Source of the DNA: Nocardia takedensis NBRC 100417
GTDB lineage: Bacteria > Actinomycetota > Actinomycetes > Mycobacteriales > Mycobacteriaceae
Assembly (NCBI RefSeq): GCF_000308695.1
Contig: NZ_BAGG01000259.1
Location: 1-63,962 of the forward strand
DNA length: 63,962 bases
Reading direction: 5' to 3'
In this document: in pieces, positions 8,713-17,667 of the stretch
Numbering within the stretch: the first letter of the stretch is position 1
Layout: every line of letters starts with the position of its first letter
Notes under the pieces: generated by a model
Told to the model about the DNA's origin: nothing
Database searches by the model: none
Seen by the model: the letters and a program-made list of their open reading frames with translations, nothing else
Made by a program: the position numbers and the translations under genes

Positions 8713-9522
8713 TCAGATGATCTGGATTCGCTGCATGTGACGCTCGGTCGCGCCGGTGAAACGGTTGCGGCCGTGCAGCAGTCCGTGGTTCTCGGCGATG
8801 ACGATGTCGCCGGTCCGCCAGGCGTGTTCGTAGCAGTAGCGCGGATCGTGCAGGCGCTGGGACAATTCGGTCATCACCTGCACGGCCTCCTCGGAGGACG
8901 GCCCTTCGACGGTGAGGAACAACGGATTCCGATACTTCGCGGGGTCCAGCGGTTCGGCGTAGCGGATCGTGGTCTCGCCGGTGGTGGGGTGGGTGGCCAG
9001 CACCGGATGGGTCATCGTGCCGCCGTAGTGGGCCAGTCGGTCGGTGCGGTAGGTGACCGAGGTCCGGGACCACAGGTCGCGCAGATCCTCGGGCGCGTCG
9101 CGGTAGACGCGGGTCGCGTCGGAGAACACGGTCTCCCCGCCCGCCCCCGGTTCGCAGCCGCGCACACACTGGAACAGGAAGAACCGGGGAGCCCGCTCGG
9201 ACCACGCGCCGTCCCAGTGGAACGGCACGTCGCCGGAGTCGAAGAGGTAGTTCTTCGGGTCCTCCTGCACCACCAGGTCCAGGATCGTGCCGAATTCCCA
9301 CTCGACCAGTTCACCGGCCGCCAGGCAGTAGCGCTCGAGGTCGGGGGTGTCGAGCAGGCCGTAGCCGCGCAGGACCAGCACCTTGGCCGACAGCGCCGTG
9401 GCGAGCAGACTGTCGACGGGCACGTCGGCGAGGGTCTGCCCGGGCTCGGGCGCCGTCACCAGTCGGCCGAACGGTGCCAGGTCGACGCCCTCGAGCAGCG
9501 CCTGCCGCAACTGATTGCTCAC
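8713..9522 (-). CDS. PvcB/IsnB-type Fe(II)/2-oxoglutarate oxygenase (TauD fold)
   Basis: A 269-residue TauD/TfdA-fold dioxygenase. The metal-binding HxD lies in FHWDGAW and the distal His and 2-oxoglutarate-binding Arg lie in ENHGLLHGRNRF. The GTG at 9522 has GGAAGGAG 4-5 bp upstream and overlaps the stop of the isonitrile synthase gene by 4 bp (GTGA), so the two are coupled. The known PvcA-PvcB (IsnA-IsnB) pair works in sequence: the synthase builds an isonitrile on Tyr or Trp, then the oxygenase oxidises it, commonly with loss of CO2 to a vinyl isonitrile. The same two-step role is inferred here. Confidence 0.87.
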   Translation of the reverse strand: MSNQLRQALLEGVDLAPFGRLVTAPEPGQTLADVPVDSLLATALSAKVLVLRGYGLLDTPDLERYCLAAGELVEWEFGTILDLVVQEDPKNYLFDSGDVPFHWDGAWSERAPRFFLFQCVRGCEPGAGGETVFSDATRVYRDAPEDLRDLWSRTSVTYRTDRLAHYGGTMTHPVLATHPTTGETTIRYAEPLDPAKYRNPLFLTVEGPSSEEAVQVMTELSQRLHDPRYCYEHAWRTGDIVIAENHGLLHGRNRFTGATERHMQRIQII

Positions 9523-10562
9523 GATTCTCCTTCCGGCGCGGCCGGGACCGGCACGACCGGTTCGATCGGTTCCGCGCTGACGAAATGGCTGGGCCTGCTG
9601 TTGCGCCACACCAGTCGGGCCCCCGCGCTCTCGGCCTGCGCGCGCTTGACCAGCAAGTGACGTCGCCCGTCGTCGAGCACCACGCCGTGCCACGGCGTCA
9701 GCCAACTGTCGGCGGTGCGCAGCAGGTGGAACCCGATCTTGGGGCCGTGATGGGCTTGCGGATGGATCGACAGACGCACCGCGTCGGGGAAGACCTGCTC
9801 GACCACCCGACTCCACGCCTGACTGCGCTGCACCACGCCGTAGGCGGTCGCCTTGGCGCGGTTGCGCAGTTGGGTGGTGCTCAGGTCGGGCAGCAGCGCC
9901 GCGTCGTCCTCGGTGACGAACCGGTGGATGCCGTTGAACATCTGGCGCACCACCGGATCCGCGCGCACCGAATCGCGGATCTGCTCGACGGATTCGGCGT
10001 AGTCGTCGAGCAGTCGGGCGCGGCGTCGATCCCAGGTCAGTCCCGGCATGACGTCGGCCAGCGCGTAGAGCCCGATCGCGCCGCCGCCGATCGCGCGGAT
10101 CACCCGCAGCAGTTCGGCCGCGTAGTCGTCGACGTGGTCGTCCTCGATGCCGAGGACGTCACTGAACACGTGTCCGTCCGAGCAGACCGTGACCACCGCG
10201 CCCGGCCTATACACGGCCGACACGCGTTCACAGAAGCCCTGGATCGATTCGAGCGCGAGTTGTTCGCCCAGATCGGGCAGCCGTCCGATGGTCTTGCGCC
10301 GATTGCGCGACTTGGCCGGGAAGGCGGGGATGACGAAATGCACCGGTTTGCCCGCCGCGACGTAGCGGCCGACCTTGTCCAGGTGCGGCGCGAAGCATTC
10401 GGCGCACGGTTCGCTCGCGCACGGATCGGTGGGGGCGAGGGTGCGGCGGCGCTGGAACACCAAGCGCAGAACCCGCTCGGCCACCAGTTGGTCGGGGGAG
10501 CCGTGCACCGGACGGCGCGCGTCGCCGACGCGGTGCTGCCGGGCGGCCATGGTCCTGGTCAC
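9519..10562 (-). CDS. Isonitrile (isocyanide) synthase, PvcA/IsnA/DIT1 family
   Basis: A 347-residue protein with the family's landmarks: VIPAFPAKSRNRRKTIG at about residue 78, PDLGE just after it, and the SDGHVFSDVLGIEDDHV stretch at about residue 130. In characterised members this fold converts the amino group of L-Tyr or L-Trp into an isonitrile, with ribulose 5-phosphate supplying the carbon. The GTG at 10562 is preceded by GGAGG at good spacing; an internal ATG 12 bp later is possible. It is flanked by a DJ-1/PfpI protein of isonitrile-hydratase type and by the coupled oxygenase. The amino-acid substrate cannot be read from the sequence. Confidence 0.9.
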   Translation of the reverse strand: MTRTMAARQHRVGDARRPVHGSPDQLVAERVLRLVFQRRRTLAPTDPCASEPCAECFAPHLDKVGRYVAAGKPVHFVIPAFPAKSRNRRKTIGRLPDLGEQLALESIQGFCERVSAVYRPGAVVTVCSDGHVFSDVLGIEDDHVDDYAAELLRVIRAIGGGAIGLYALADVMPGLTWDRRRARLLDDYAESVEQIRDSVRADPVVRQMFNGIHRFVTEDDAALLPDLSTTQLRNRAKATAYGVVQRSQAWSRVVEQVFPDAVRLSIHPQAHHGPKIGFHLLRTADSWLTPWHGVVLDDGRRHLLVKRAQAESAGARLVWRNSRPSHFVSAEPIEPVVPVPAAPEGES

Positions 10563-10599
10563 GACACACCTCCGCGGTAGGTCGGAGCCGAAGCGGTCA

Positions 10600-11265
10600 T
10601 CAGGACCGGCCCGCTCGCTCGAGATAATCCTTCTCGAACGCTCCCATCATGAACGAGACCGCCTCTACCAGAGGCTGTTCCACCTTGCTCGGCGTCCCGG
10701 AGTCGAACGGCGGCTGTGGGTCGTATTCCAGCGCCAGTTGGATGCCCTGCGCCACCTCGGGGGCGACCAGTTCGGCCACCAGCGTCAGCGCCAGATCGAT
10801 GCCCGCCGAGGACCCCGCCCCGGTGGCGATGCGGTCGCCGAGCACGACGCGCTGATCGGTGGGCTGCGCGCCGTATTCGGCCAGTTCCTTGTGGAAATTC
10901 CAGTGTGTCGCGGCGGGCAGACCCGCCAGGACGCCCGCGGCAGCGAGGATGTGCGCCCCCGTGCACACCGAGGTCGTCCACGTGGTGTGCGGATGCGCTT
11001 CGCGCACCCACTCCACGATCGGCGCGTTCTCCTTCGCCAGGGTGAGCGAAGCCGGACCGCCCGGAACCACCAGCACGTCCGGCCGCGGCAGTTCGGCGAA
11101 GGTCTTGTCGACCTGTAACCGCAGCAGGCCGTGATCGTCTGCCACCGTGTCCTTCTCGGCGGCGCACAGCACCACCTCCACGTTCGGCACGGTCGTGAAG
11201 ACCTGGTACGGACCGATGGCGTCCAGCGCGGTGAAACCCTGGAACAGGCCGAGAGCGACGATCAC
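10600..11265 (-). CDS. DJ-1/PfpI family protein, isonitrile-hydratase-like
   Basis: A 221-residue DJ-1/PfpI-fold enzyme. The nucleophile elbow is TSVCTGAHILAAAG (Cys at about residue 99), and an acidic residue of the fold is in the N-terminal GFTALDAIGPYQVF segment. This is the architecture of bacterial isonitrile hydratase, which adds water to R-NC to give an N-formamide, and of GATase1-like AraC co-domains; no HTH is attached here. Its place between a P450 and an isonitrile synthase strongly suggests that it acts on the pathway isonitrile, as self-protection, turnover or a tailoring step to a formamide. GTG start with AGGAGG 6-7 bp upstream; gaps of 28 and 37 bp to its neighbours. Confidence 0.85.
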   Translation of the reverse strand: MIVALGLFQGFTALDAIGPYQVFTTVPNVEVVLCAAEKDTVADDHGLLRLQVDKTFAELPRPDVLVVPGGPASLTLAKENAPIVEWVREAHPHTTWTTSVCTGAHILAAAGVLAGLPAATHWNFHKELAEYGAQPTDQRVVLGDRIATGAGSSAGIDLALTLVAELVAPEVAQGIQLALEYDPQPPFDSGTPSKVEQPLVEAVSFMMGAFEKDYLERAGRS

Positions 11266-11293
11266 GGAAATCCTCCTGGTGGGGACGAACGAC

Positions 11294-12523
11294 TCAGTGG
11301 TTCAACACGAGCGGCAGTTCTGCGGGGCCGCGCAACACCAGCGACGGCTTGAACCGGATCTCGGCGCGCGGCACGGCCATCGACACCTCGGAAAAGCGCT
11401 CGAGCAGCATCTCCAACAGGATCCGGCTCTCCAGTCGGGCCAGCGCCGCGCCGAGGCAGCGGTGGATGCCGTGGCCGAAGGCCAAGTGCCGCTTGTCCTC
11501 CCGGCCGATGTCGTAGACGTCCGGGTTCGGGTACTGCCGCTCGTCGCGATGTGCCGCGCCGACCAGCAGCAGCACCGGTTCGTGGGCGGGAATCGTGGTG
11601 CCCGCGATCTCCAGGTCCTCGGTCGCGAAGCGCCACAGCGAACTCGGCTGCGGCCCGTCGTAGCGCATCGTCTCCTCGATGGACTCCGAGACGGTGTACT
11701 TGCCCGCGCGGACCTCGGCCAACTGCTCGGGGTGCGCGAGCAGCGCCACCAGCATGTCGCCCATCAGGCGGATGCTGCTCTCGTACCCGGCGACCACCAA
11801 GGCCACCGCGGTGCCGACCAATTCGTCCGAGCTCAGCGCCTGGGTCTCGTCGCTGGCCTTGACCAGATCCGAGAGCAGATCGTCGCCCGGATGCGCCCGC
11901 TTGTGCGCGACCAGCTCCTCCGCGAACCGCATCAGCGACGACGTCGCCTCGGGAACGTCGCCCAGTTCGGCGGGATCGGCGGTGAACACCAGATCGCCCC
12001 ACCGCCGCAGATCGTCCTCGTCGCCCGGTTCGGCGCCGATCACCGAGCAGATCGAGCGGATCGACAGCGGCGCGGCCACCCGCGACATCACGTCGACGGG
12101 TTCGCCGAGCGGTAGCGGGGTGAGCAGATCATCGACGGTCTTCCTGATGCCGCTCTCCCACTGGGCGATGCGCGCGGCGGTGAAGGTGCCCTGCGCCAGG
12201 CGTCGCAGTCGGGTGTGATCCGGCAGGTCGAGGTTGAGCATGGTGCGCTCGGCGACCGTCCCCGCGCCGAAGGCCAGGCCCGCCGCGCGGAAGTCCGGGA
12301 GCGCGGTGTTGTAGTCGCTGCTCAACCGCGCGTCGGTGAACCCCGCACGGACATCGGCGAATCGGCTGACCAACCACACCCTGATGTTCACGAACGGGAT
12401 GGTCACCGGATACACCGGCGCGTTGTCGCGCAGCCAGGCGTAGAAGGGGTACGGATCCTGGAAGAACTCCGGTGTGAACATCGCCGGAACGGAGAGATCC
12501 GGTGTGAGGATGTCATCGGGCAT
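11294..12523 (-). CDS. Cytochrome P450
   Basis: A 409-residue soluble bacterial class P450. The I-helix oxygen-activation motif reads AGYES (Ser instead of the usual Thr), ExxR is in EETMR, and the heme loop FGHGIHRCLGAALA is canonical. It is the first gene of the minus-strand isonitrile operon. P450s in other isonitrile pathways hydroxylate, epoxidise or couple aromatic rings; which applies here cannot be told. The Ser in place of Thr is tolerated in several biosynthetic P450s. No ferredoxin or reductase gene is adjacent, so redox partners must act in trans. Confidence 0.95.
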   Translation of the reverse strand: MPDDILTPDLSVPAMFTPEFFQDPYPFYAWLRDNAPVYPVTIPFVNIRVWLVSRFADVRAGFTDARLSSDYNTALPDFRAAGLAFGAGTVAERTMLNLDLPDHTRLRRLAQGTFTAARIAQWESGIRKTVDDLLTPLPLGEPVDVMSRVAAPLSIRSICSVIGAEPGDEDDLRRWGDLVFTADPAELGDVPEATSSLMRFAEELVAHKRAHPGDDLLSDLVKASDETQALSSDELVGTAVALVVAGYESSIRLMGDMLVALLAHPEQLAEVRAGKYTVSESIEETMRYDGPQPSSLWRFATEDLEIAGTTIPAHEPVLLLVGAAHRDERQYPNPDVYDIGREDKRHLAFGHGIHRCLGAALARLESRILLEMLLERFSEVSMAVPRAEIRFKPSLVLRGPAELPLVLNH

Positions 12524-12864
12524 CTGACGAAACTCCCTCGTCGATTAGAAGCTGCGCAACGTTAACCAGCGCCGGAGACGAGCGTCAAAGGCCGCCTCGA
12601 CACCGTCGTCGCAAGCTTTCGCGGCGAACGTGGGATGACTAGCTGAGGTCCTTTCGGATCTCCCGGCGTCGGGAGATCCGGGACCACCGGAGGCCATTCG
12701 GTCAGCGAGGTTTTCCCTTGTCGCCCTTGAAGGTTCCGCGATTCGGGCCGATTCGGCGGATCGGTCGGCGCGGCATCCTAGTGCCACGGTATCGTCCGGT
12801 CGAGTGAACCTCCACCGCGCGGTCTTCGGGATAATGGGACCAACGGCGACAGTGAGGTGGCACG
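12524..12864. other. Divergent intergenic region of the isonitrile operon and esterase gene
   Basis: This 341-bp stretch separates the P450 (minus) from the esterase (plus) and should hold the operon promoter. No coding frame in it looks real. It contains one strong inverted repeat, listed separately. Confidence 0.6.
12655..12680. promoter_or_regulatory. Perfect 11-bp inverted repeat, candidate operator
   Basis: The arms 12655-12665 and 12670-12680 are exact reverse complements around a 4-bp loop. It lies between divergent genes and has no T-run on either side, so an operator is more likely than a terminator. About 130 bp upstream of the P450 start. Confidence 0.45.
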
Positions 12865-13938
12865 GTGGGACGTGAGAAGGCAGGCGCGGGCACCCGCGCG
12901 GCGATCGCGGCGGTCCGAGCCCTGCTGCGTCTGCCGCCGCCGGTGAAGCGCCGGATGGCGGGCCCGGTCGTCCGTCGTGACGGCCTGGAACTCGACCTGG
13001 ACGCGCAACTGCTGCTGCGGATCACCGGCGCGTTGCCGCGCGCCCGGCTCGATCCGGTCACCTCGCCGCCGCGGATGCGGGTCGCGGCGCGCCGGATGGC
13101 CGCCATCGGCCGCGGCCCCCGCGAATTCCTCCCGGTGCGCGAGACGACCGTGGCGGGCGGGGCGGGCCGCCTGCGCGCCCGCGTGTACCGGCCCGCCGAC
13201 GCCGACACCGTCCTGGTCTGGTTCCACGGCGGCGGATGGGTCATCGGGGATCTCGACACCCACGACGGCCTGTGCCGCACGCTCGCCGCCACCGCGGGCG
13301 TCACCGTGATATCCGTCGACTACCGTCTCGCGCCCGAACATCCCTATCCCGCGGCCGTGGACGACGCGGCGGCCGCGTTCACCGACATCGTCTCGCGCGC
13401 CACGGAATTCGGCGCGACGGCGGATCGCGTCGCGATCGGCGGCGACAGCGCGGGCGGCCATCTCGCCGCACTCCTGGCCCTGCGCGACCCGGATGCGCCG
13501 CTCGCCCAACTGCTCGTCTATCCGCCCACCGATCTCACCGGAAGCTCGCAGTCGCGTACCACCTTCGCGCACGGATTCGCCCTCACCCGCGCCGACATCG
13601 ACTTCTACGACGCCTGCTTCCTCCCACCCGATCTCGACCGCGCGAGCCCCGAGGTCTCCCCGCTGTTCGCGCAGACGACCGTCGGCCTGCCGCCCACGGT
13701 GATCATCACCGCCGGATTCGATCCGCTGCGCGACGAGGGCGAGTCCTACGCCGAGCGCCTGCGCGCCGACGGCGTAGCGGTCCGCGTGCGCCGCTTCGAC
13801 GGGTACCTGCACGGATTCGTCAACAACGCCTTGGCGTTCGGCCCCGCCGTCGAGGAGATCGCCGCTCTGTTCGCCGAGACGCTCGCGAAACACCGCGCCC
13901 GCCCGGCGCGGGATCCGGAGCTACGCGCCGCCGACTGA
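12865..13938 (+). CDS. HSL-family alpha/beta hydrolase (esterase/lipase)
   Basis: A 357-residue carboxylesterase of the hormone-sensitive-lipase group. The oxyanion-hole motif HGGGWVIGD, the nucleophile motif GGDSAGGHLAA, the Asp in FDPLRDEG and the His in YLHGF are all in the normal order. The first 70 residues form a basic, helical cap as in mycobacterial Lip proteins. GTG start at 12865 with GAGGTGG upstream. It is transcribed away from the isonitrile operon across a 341-bp gap. Substrates are probably short acyl esters. There is no direct evidence for a role in the neighbouring pathway. Confidence 0.9.
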   Translation: MGREKAGAGTRAAIAAVRALLRLPPPVKRRMAGPVVRRDGLELDLDAQLLLRITGALPRARLDPVTSPPRMRVAARRMAAIGRGPREFLPVRETTVAGGAGRLRARVYRPADADTVLVWFHGGGWVIGDLDTHDGLCRTLAATAGVTVISVDYRLAPEHPYPAAVDDAAAAFTDIVSRATEFGATADRVAIGGDSAGGHLAALLALRDPDAPLAQLLVYPPTDLTGSSQSRTTFAHGFALTRADIDFYDACFLPPDLDRASPEVSPLFAQTTVGLPPTVIITAGFDPLRDEGESYAERLRADGVAVRVRRFDGYLHGFVNNALAFGPAVEEIAALFAETLAKHRARPARDPELRAAD

Positions 13939-14008
13939 AGTCGGGGCTGCACCCCGATTCGGATCAGCCCGAGCGCTATGGGTCACCGCGGTCGCCGGCC
14001 TGGCTACC

Positions 14009-14433
14009 GTGTCCCGGGTGGATCTGAAACTGGACGGTAAACGCGCCCTGGTCACCGGCGGCAGCAAAGGCATCGGCTACGCGGTCGCCCGCGCGCTGGC
14101 CGGCGAGGGCGTCGACGTGGTCATCGCCGCACCCCCGAGCCCCTGGAAGCAGCGGCCCGCACCCTCGGCGCGGAAACCGGCCGCCGCGTACTGGCCGTTC
14201 CCACCGACACCGGCGACGACGCGCAGGTCCGTGCGCTGGTCGAACGCACCGTCGCCGAACTCGGCGGCATCGACATCCTGGTGAACTCCGCCGCCACCCC
14301 GTGGAGCGCGGGCGCGACCGCCGACCTCGCGGTCGCCGACGTCGTCACCTTCCTCGCCTCGCCCCGCAGCATCGCCATCACCGGCGACACCATCGCCGCC
14401 GGCGGCGGCGTCCCCGGCCCGATCTACTACTGA
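14009..14433 (+). pseudogene. Short-chain dehydrogenase/reductase remnant (frameshift plus internal deletion)
   Basis: The first 40 residues are a normal SDR start (ALVTGGSKGIGYAVA). Near 14130 the frame shifts; the other frame continues correctly with the helix and the NSAAT segment (the usual NNAG position). Then the sequence jumps straight to the SDR C-terminal segment VVTFLASPRS...GDTIAAGGG. The central roughly 100 residues with the Ser and YxxxK catalytic residues are missing. The total is 425 bp against about 750 bp for an intact gene, so it is non-functional. Confidence 0.8.
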
Positions 14434-14487
14434 ACGCCGTTCCCGCTCAACGGAGGTCGTGACGTGCGCGGCGTCGAACGATCGGTG

Positions 14488-15197
14488 TCAGGCCGGGGGT
14501 TGGACGAGGGTCGCCTGGGAGCGTTTGCGGAGGGTGAAGCCGAGGGTTTCGTAGAGGCTGATGGCGGTGGTGTTGGCGGCGACCGCGTGCAGGAACGGGG
14601 TTTCGCCGCGGGCGCGGATGCCCGCGCCGACGGCGCGGATGAGGCGGGTGCCGTAGCCGCGGCCGCGGTGGTCGTGGTGGGTGCAGACGGCGCTGATCTC
14701 GGTCCAGCCCGGGGGATGCATGCGTTCGCCGGCCATGGCGACCAGTTCTCCGTCGATTCGCAGACCGAGATAGGTCCCCATCTCGATGGTGCGGGGCAGG
14801 TAGGGGCCGGTTGGGTGCGGGCGATCAGGTCGAGGATCTCGGGGACGTCGGCGGCGGTGAGACGGACGAGGTCCGGGTCGCCGGCCACGCGGAGTTCAGA
14901 GCCGTCCATCTGGACGGAGTCGAAGACGCGCAGCACCGTCCAGCCTTCGGGCGGGACGTGCCCGTACCCGCGTAGGCCCGCGACGCCGGTCGGGCCGAGG
15001 ATTTCGGCGAGATCGCGCCAGTCCTGATCGTCGAGGACCGGGGGATGGCCGACGAAGGAGGCGACGTCGGGATCGTAGCGGCCGATCCGGCCGACCCATC
15101 TGGCGAACCGGCGGTGTTCCCCGCGCAGCGAGGAACGCACCGGGTCGTCGAGCGGATGTAGTGCGACCTCGAGGTCGATCGCCGAATCAGTGGTCAA
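14488..15197 (-). pseudogene. GNAT-family N-acetyltransferase with a single frameshift
   Basis: A TTG start at 15197, with GGAGGAG 6 bp upstream, opens a frame of about 130 sensible residues that breaks near 14805. The next frame then supplies the acetyl-CoA-binding half, including RGRGYGTRLIRA (the QxxGxG/A loop) and a C-terminal LYETLGF strand, ending at 14488. Restoring one base joins both halves into an intact protein of about 235 residues. It is either a recent pseudogene or a sequencing error; the rest of the coding potential is undamaged. Confidence 0.75.
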
Positions 15198-15286
15198 CGC
15201 ACTCTCCTCCGCGCACGGTCCGGACCGGGAAACGTTAGCGAGACATACGAGATCCGGTCACCGGTTCCGATCACCGCGATTCCGAA

Positions 15287-15319
15287 CGAGGAGCCCGCGG
15301 GATCGCCGCGGGCTCCTCG
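15287..15319 (-). terminator. Hairpin terminator after the MmpL gene
   Basis: A perfect 14-bp GC-rich stem (15287-15300 with 15306-15319) with a 5-nt loop begins 16 bp past the stop of the minus-strand MmpL gene. No long U-tract follows, as is usual in high-GC actinomycetes. Confidence 0.7.
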
Positions 15320-15335
15320 ATCCGACCGATCGCGC

Positions 15336-17588
15336 TCAGCGCGCCGCCACGGCCTCTTCCTCGGTGCGCTCGACCGGTGCGTCGAGGCGGCGGGTGAGGG
15401 CCTCGCCTTCGATGTCGAAGGTCGGCACCAAGGGGGACAACCACTTCGGCATCCACCAGATCCGCTCGCCCACGATGAGCATGAACGCGGGCACGATGAG
15501 CATGCGCACCAGGAAGGCGTCGGCGAGCACGCCGATCGCGAGGGCGAAGCCGATCGTCTTGAGGATGACGTCGTCGGTGAGGGCGAATCCGGCGAACACG
15601 CCGATCATGATGATGGCGGCGGCCACGACGACGCGGGCGCTGTGGGCGAACCCGTCGATCACGGCGCGGCGCGCAGGGGTGCCGTGGGCGAAGGCTTCGC
15701 GCATGCGGCTGACCAGGAACACCTCGTAGTCCATCGCGAGTCCGAACAGGATGCCGGTCAACAGGATCGGCAGGATGAACAGCACGGGGCTGGTGGTGTC
15801 GAGGCCGATGAGCTGGTTGAGCCAGCCCCACTGGAACACCGCGACGGTCGCGCCGAGGGATACGCCGATGGAGAGCATGAAGCCCAGCGCGGCCTTGAGC
15901 GGCACCCACAGCGAGCGGAACACGGCGATGAGCAGGAACACGGCGAGTCCGACCACGACCGCGAGGTAGAGCGGGAACACCGAGGCGAGTTCGTTGGCGA
16001 TGTCGACGCCCACGGCGGTCTGCCCGGTGACCAGGGCGCGCGCCCCGGTGCGGTCGGGCAGGTCGGCGACGGCGGCGCGGATGTCGGCGACCAGATCCTT
16101 GGTGGCCTGATCCGAGGGGCCGGAGCCGGGGAGGACGGTGACGGTGGCGAACCGCACGGTCTCGAGTTGCCGGATGAACGCCTGCTGAGCCTGCGGGCCG
16201 GCGCCGGTGACGGCGGGAACGACCGCGGCGATGTCGGAGCCGGGCCGCTGGGCCAGCGCTTGCAGATCGGTGGTGACCTGCTGCACGGCGGCCGCCGGAT
16301 CGGTGGCTTCGGCGGTGTCGACGACGACCACGAGCGGTCCGTTGGCGCCCGGCCCGAAGTTCTCGGCGATCAGGTCGTAGGCGACGCGGGCGTCGCTGCC
16401 CGCGGGCTTGCCCGCGTCGTCGGGCAGGGCGAGTTGCATCGAGGCCACGGGGATCGACGCGATGATCGCGATCGCGATGCCGCCGGCCAGCGCGGCCCAT
16501 CTGCGGCGGGCGATGCCTTCGACCCAGCGGCGGCCGTGGGTGCGGATCGGCGCGTCGTCGGTCGCCTTCGTCAGGTAGCGGGGCTTGCCCTTCATGACCT
16601 TCCGGCCGGCGAAGCCCAGGATGGCGGGCAGCAGCGTGAGGGAGATGAGCACCGCGACGGCGACGGTGAACGCGCCGCCGAGTCCCATCTGGGTGAGGAA
16701 GCCGATGCCGCAGACCGCGAGGCCGACCAAGGCGATGATGACGGTGAGGCCGGCGAAGACGACGGCCGAACCGGCGGTCCCGACGGCGCGTCCCGCCGCC
16801 TCCTCGAGGGAGCGTCCGGCGCGGACCTCGCTCTGGTAGCGGGACATGATGAACAGCGCGTAGTCGATGCCGACGGCCAGACCCAGCATGGTGCCCAGTG
16901 CCGGTGTGGTGGAGGAGAGTTCGACGAAGCCGGTCAAAACGGTGATGGCCAGCATGCCGATGCCGACGCCGACGAGCGCGGTCAGCAGCGGCATGCCCGC
17001 GGCGACGAGCGAGCCGAAGGTGACGGCCAGTACCAGCAGCGCGACCGCGACGCCGATCACCTCGGCCAGCGGCATCTCGACCTCGTTGAGCGCGTCACCG
17101 CCGATGGCGACGTTCACCCCTGCCTTCTCGGCGGTGTGCGCGGCGTCCTCGAGGGCGGTGCGGTCGGTGTCGGTGAGTTCGTTGGAGGTCTTGGCGTAGC
17201 TGACGGTGGCGTAGCCGACGCGGCCGTCGGGCGTGAGGCTGCCCGCGGTGAACGGGTCGGCGACCGAGGCCACGTTCTCGGTGGTCAATCCGCGCAGCGC
17301 GGCGGTGACCGCGTCGCGGTAGTCCGATTCGGCGAGGGACCGGCCCGCGGGCACTTCGAAGACCACGCGCGCGGTGGCGCCGTCCGGGGAGGACTGCGGC
17401 GCGCGTTCCTCGATCAGGTCGAAGGCCCGGGTCGATTCGATTCCGGAGAGTTCGAATTTGTCGCTGGTCTTGCCCGCCAGCGTCGTCGCGCCGATCGCCA
17501 GGGCGGCGAGCAGCACGATCCAGACGGCCGCGACCACCCGGCGATGGACGAACGACCACCGGCCCAGTCGGAACAACTGCCACGCCAT
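15336..17588 (-). CDS. MmpL/RND-superfamily membrane transporter
   Basis: A 750-residue export pump with the two-fold RND layout. One membrane segment and a periplasmic loop (about 35-170) are followed by six membrane segments, a second large loop (about 385-530) and five or six more segments. The proton-relay motifs of MmpL proteins are visible as GLAVGIDYALF and GLAMDYEVF. Substrates in mycolate-containing bacteria are typically lipids or hydrophobic compounds. It is divergent from a TetR gene, and the gap between them carries two related inverted repeats, the classic arrangement for a TetR-repressed pump. A terminator hairpin follows it. Confidence 0.93.
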   Translation of the reverse strand: MAWQLFRLGRWSFVHRRVVAAVWIVLLAALAIGATTLAGKTSDKFELSGIESTRAFDLIEERAPQSSPDGATARVVFEVPAGRSLAESDYRDAVTAALRGLTTENVASVADPFTAGSLTPDGRVGYATVSYAKTSNELTDTDRTALEDAAHTAEKAGVNVAIGGDALNEVEMPLAEVIGVAVALLVLAVTFGSLVAAGMPLLTALVGVGIGMLAITVLTGFVELSSTTPALGTMLGLAVGIDYALFIMSRYQSEVRAGRSLEEAAGRAVGTAGSAVVFAGLTVIIALVGLAVCGIGFLTQMGLGGAFTVAVAVLISLTLLPAILGFAGRKVMKGKPRYLTKATDDAPIRTHGRRWVEGIARRRWAALAGGIAIAIIASIPVASMQLALPDDAGKPAGSDARVAYDLIAENFGPGANGPLVVVVDTAEATDPAAAVQQVTTDLQALAQRPGSDIAAVVPAVTGAGPQAQQAFIRQLETVRFATVTVLPGSGPSDQATKDLVADIRAAVADLPDRTGARALVTGQTAVGVDIANELASVFPLYLAVVVGLAVFLLIAVFRSLWVPLKAALGFMLSIGVSLGATVAVFQWGWLNQLIGLDTTSPVLFILPILLTGILFGLAMDYEVFLVSRMREAFAHGTPARRAVIDGFAHSARVVVAAAIIMIGVFAGFALTDDVILKTIGFALAIGVLADAFLVRMLIVPAFMLIVGERIWWMPKWLSPLVPTFDIEGEALTRRLDAPVERTEEEAVAAR

Positions 17589-17609
17589 GCGCGTCCTCCA
17601 AGCACTTAT

Positions 17610-17667
17610 GTGGACCAGGTGGCCCGGTTATGCTCCAGGGTAGAAGTATGCGGACCATGGGGTCCAC
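17610..17667. promoter_or_regulatory. Two candidate TetR operators between mmpL-like and tetR-like genes
   Basis: Two similar imperfect palindromes, 17610-17626 and 17650-17667, share the pattern GxGGACCAxGxGGxCC; the second has perfect GGACC/GGTCC arms around ATGG. Both lie in the 183-bp divergent gap, 20-80 bp upstream of the pump gene. Confidence 0.5.
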
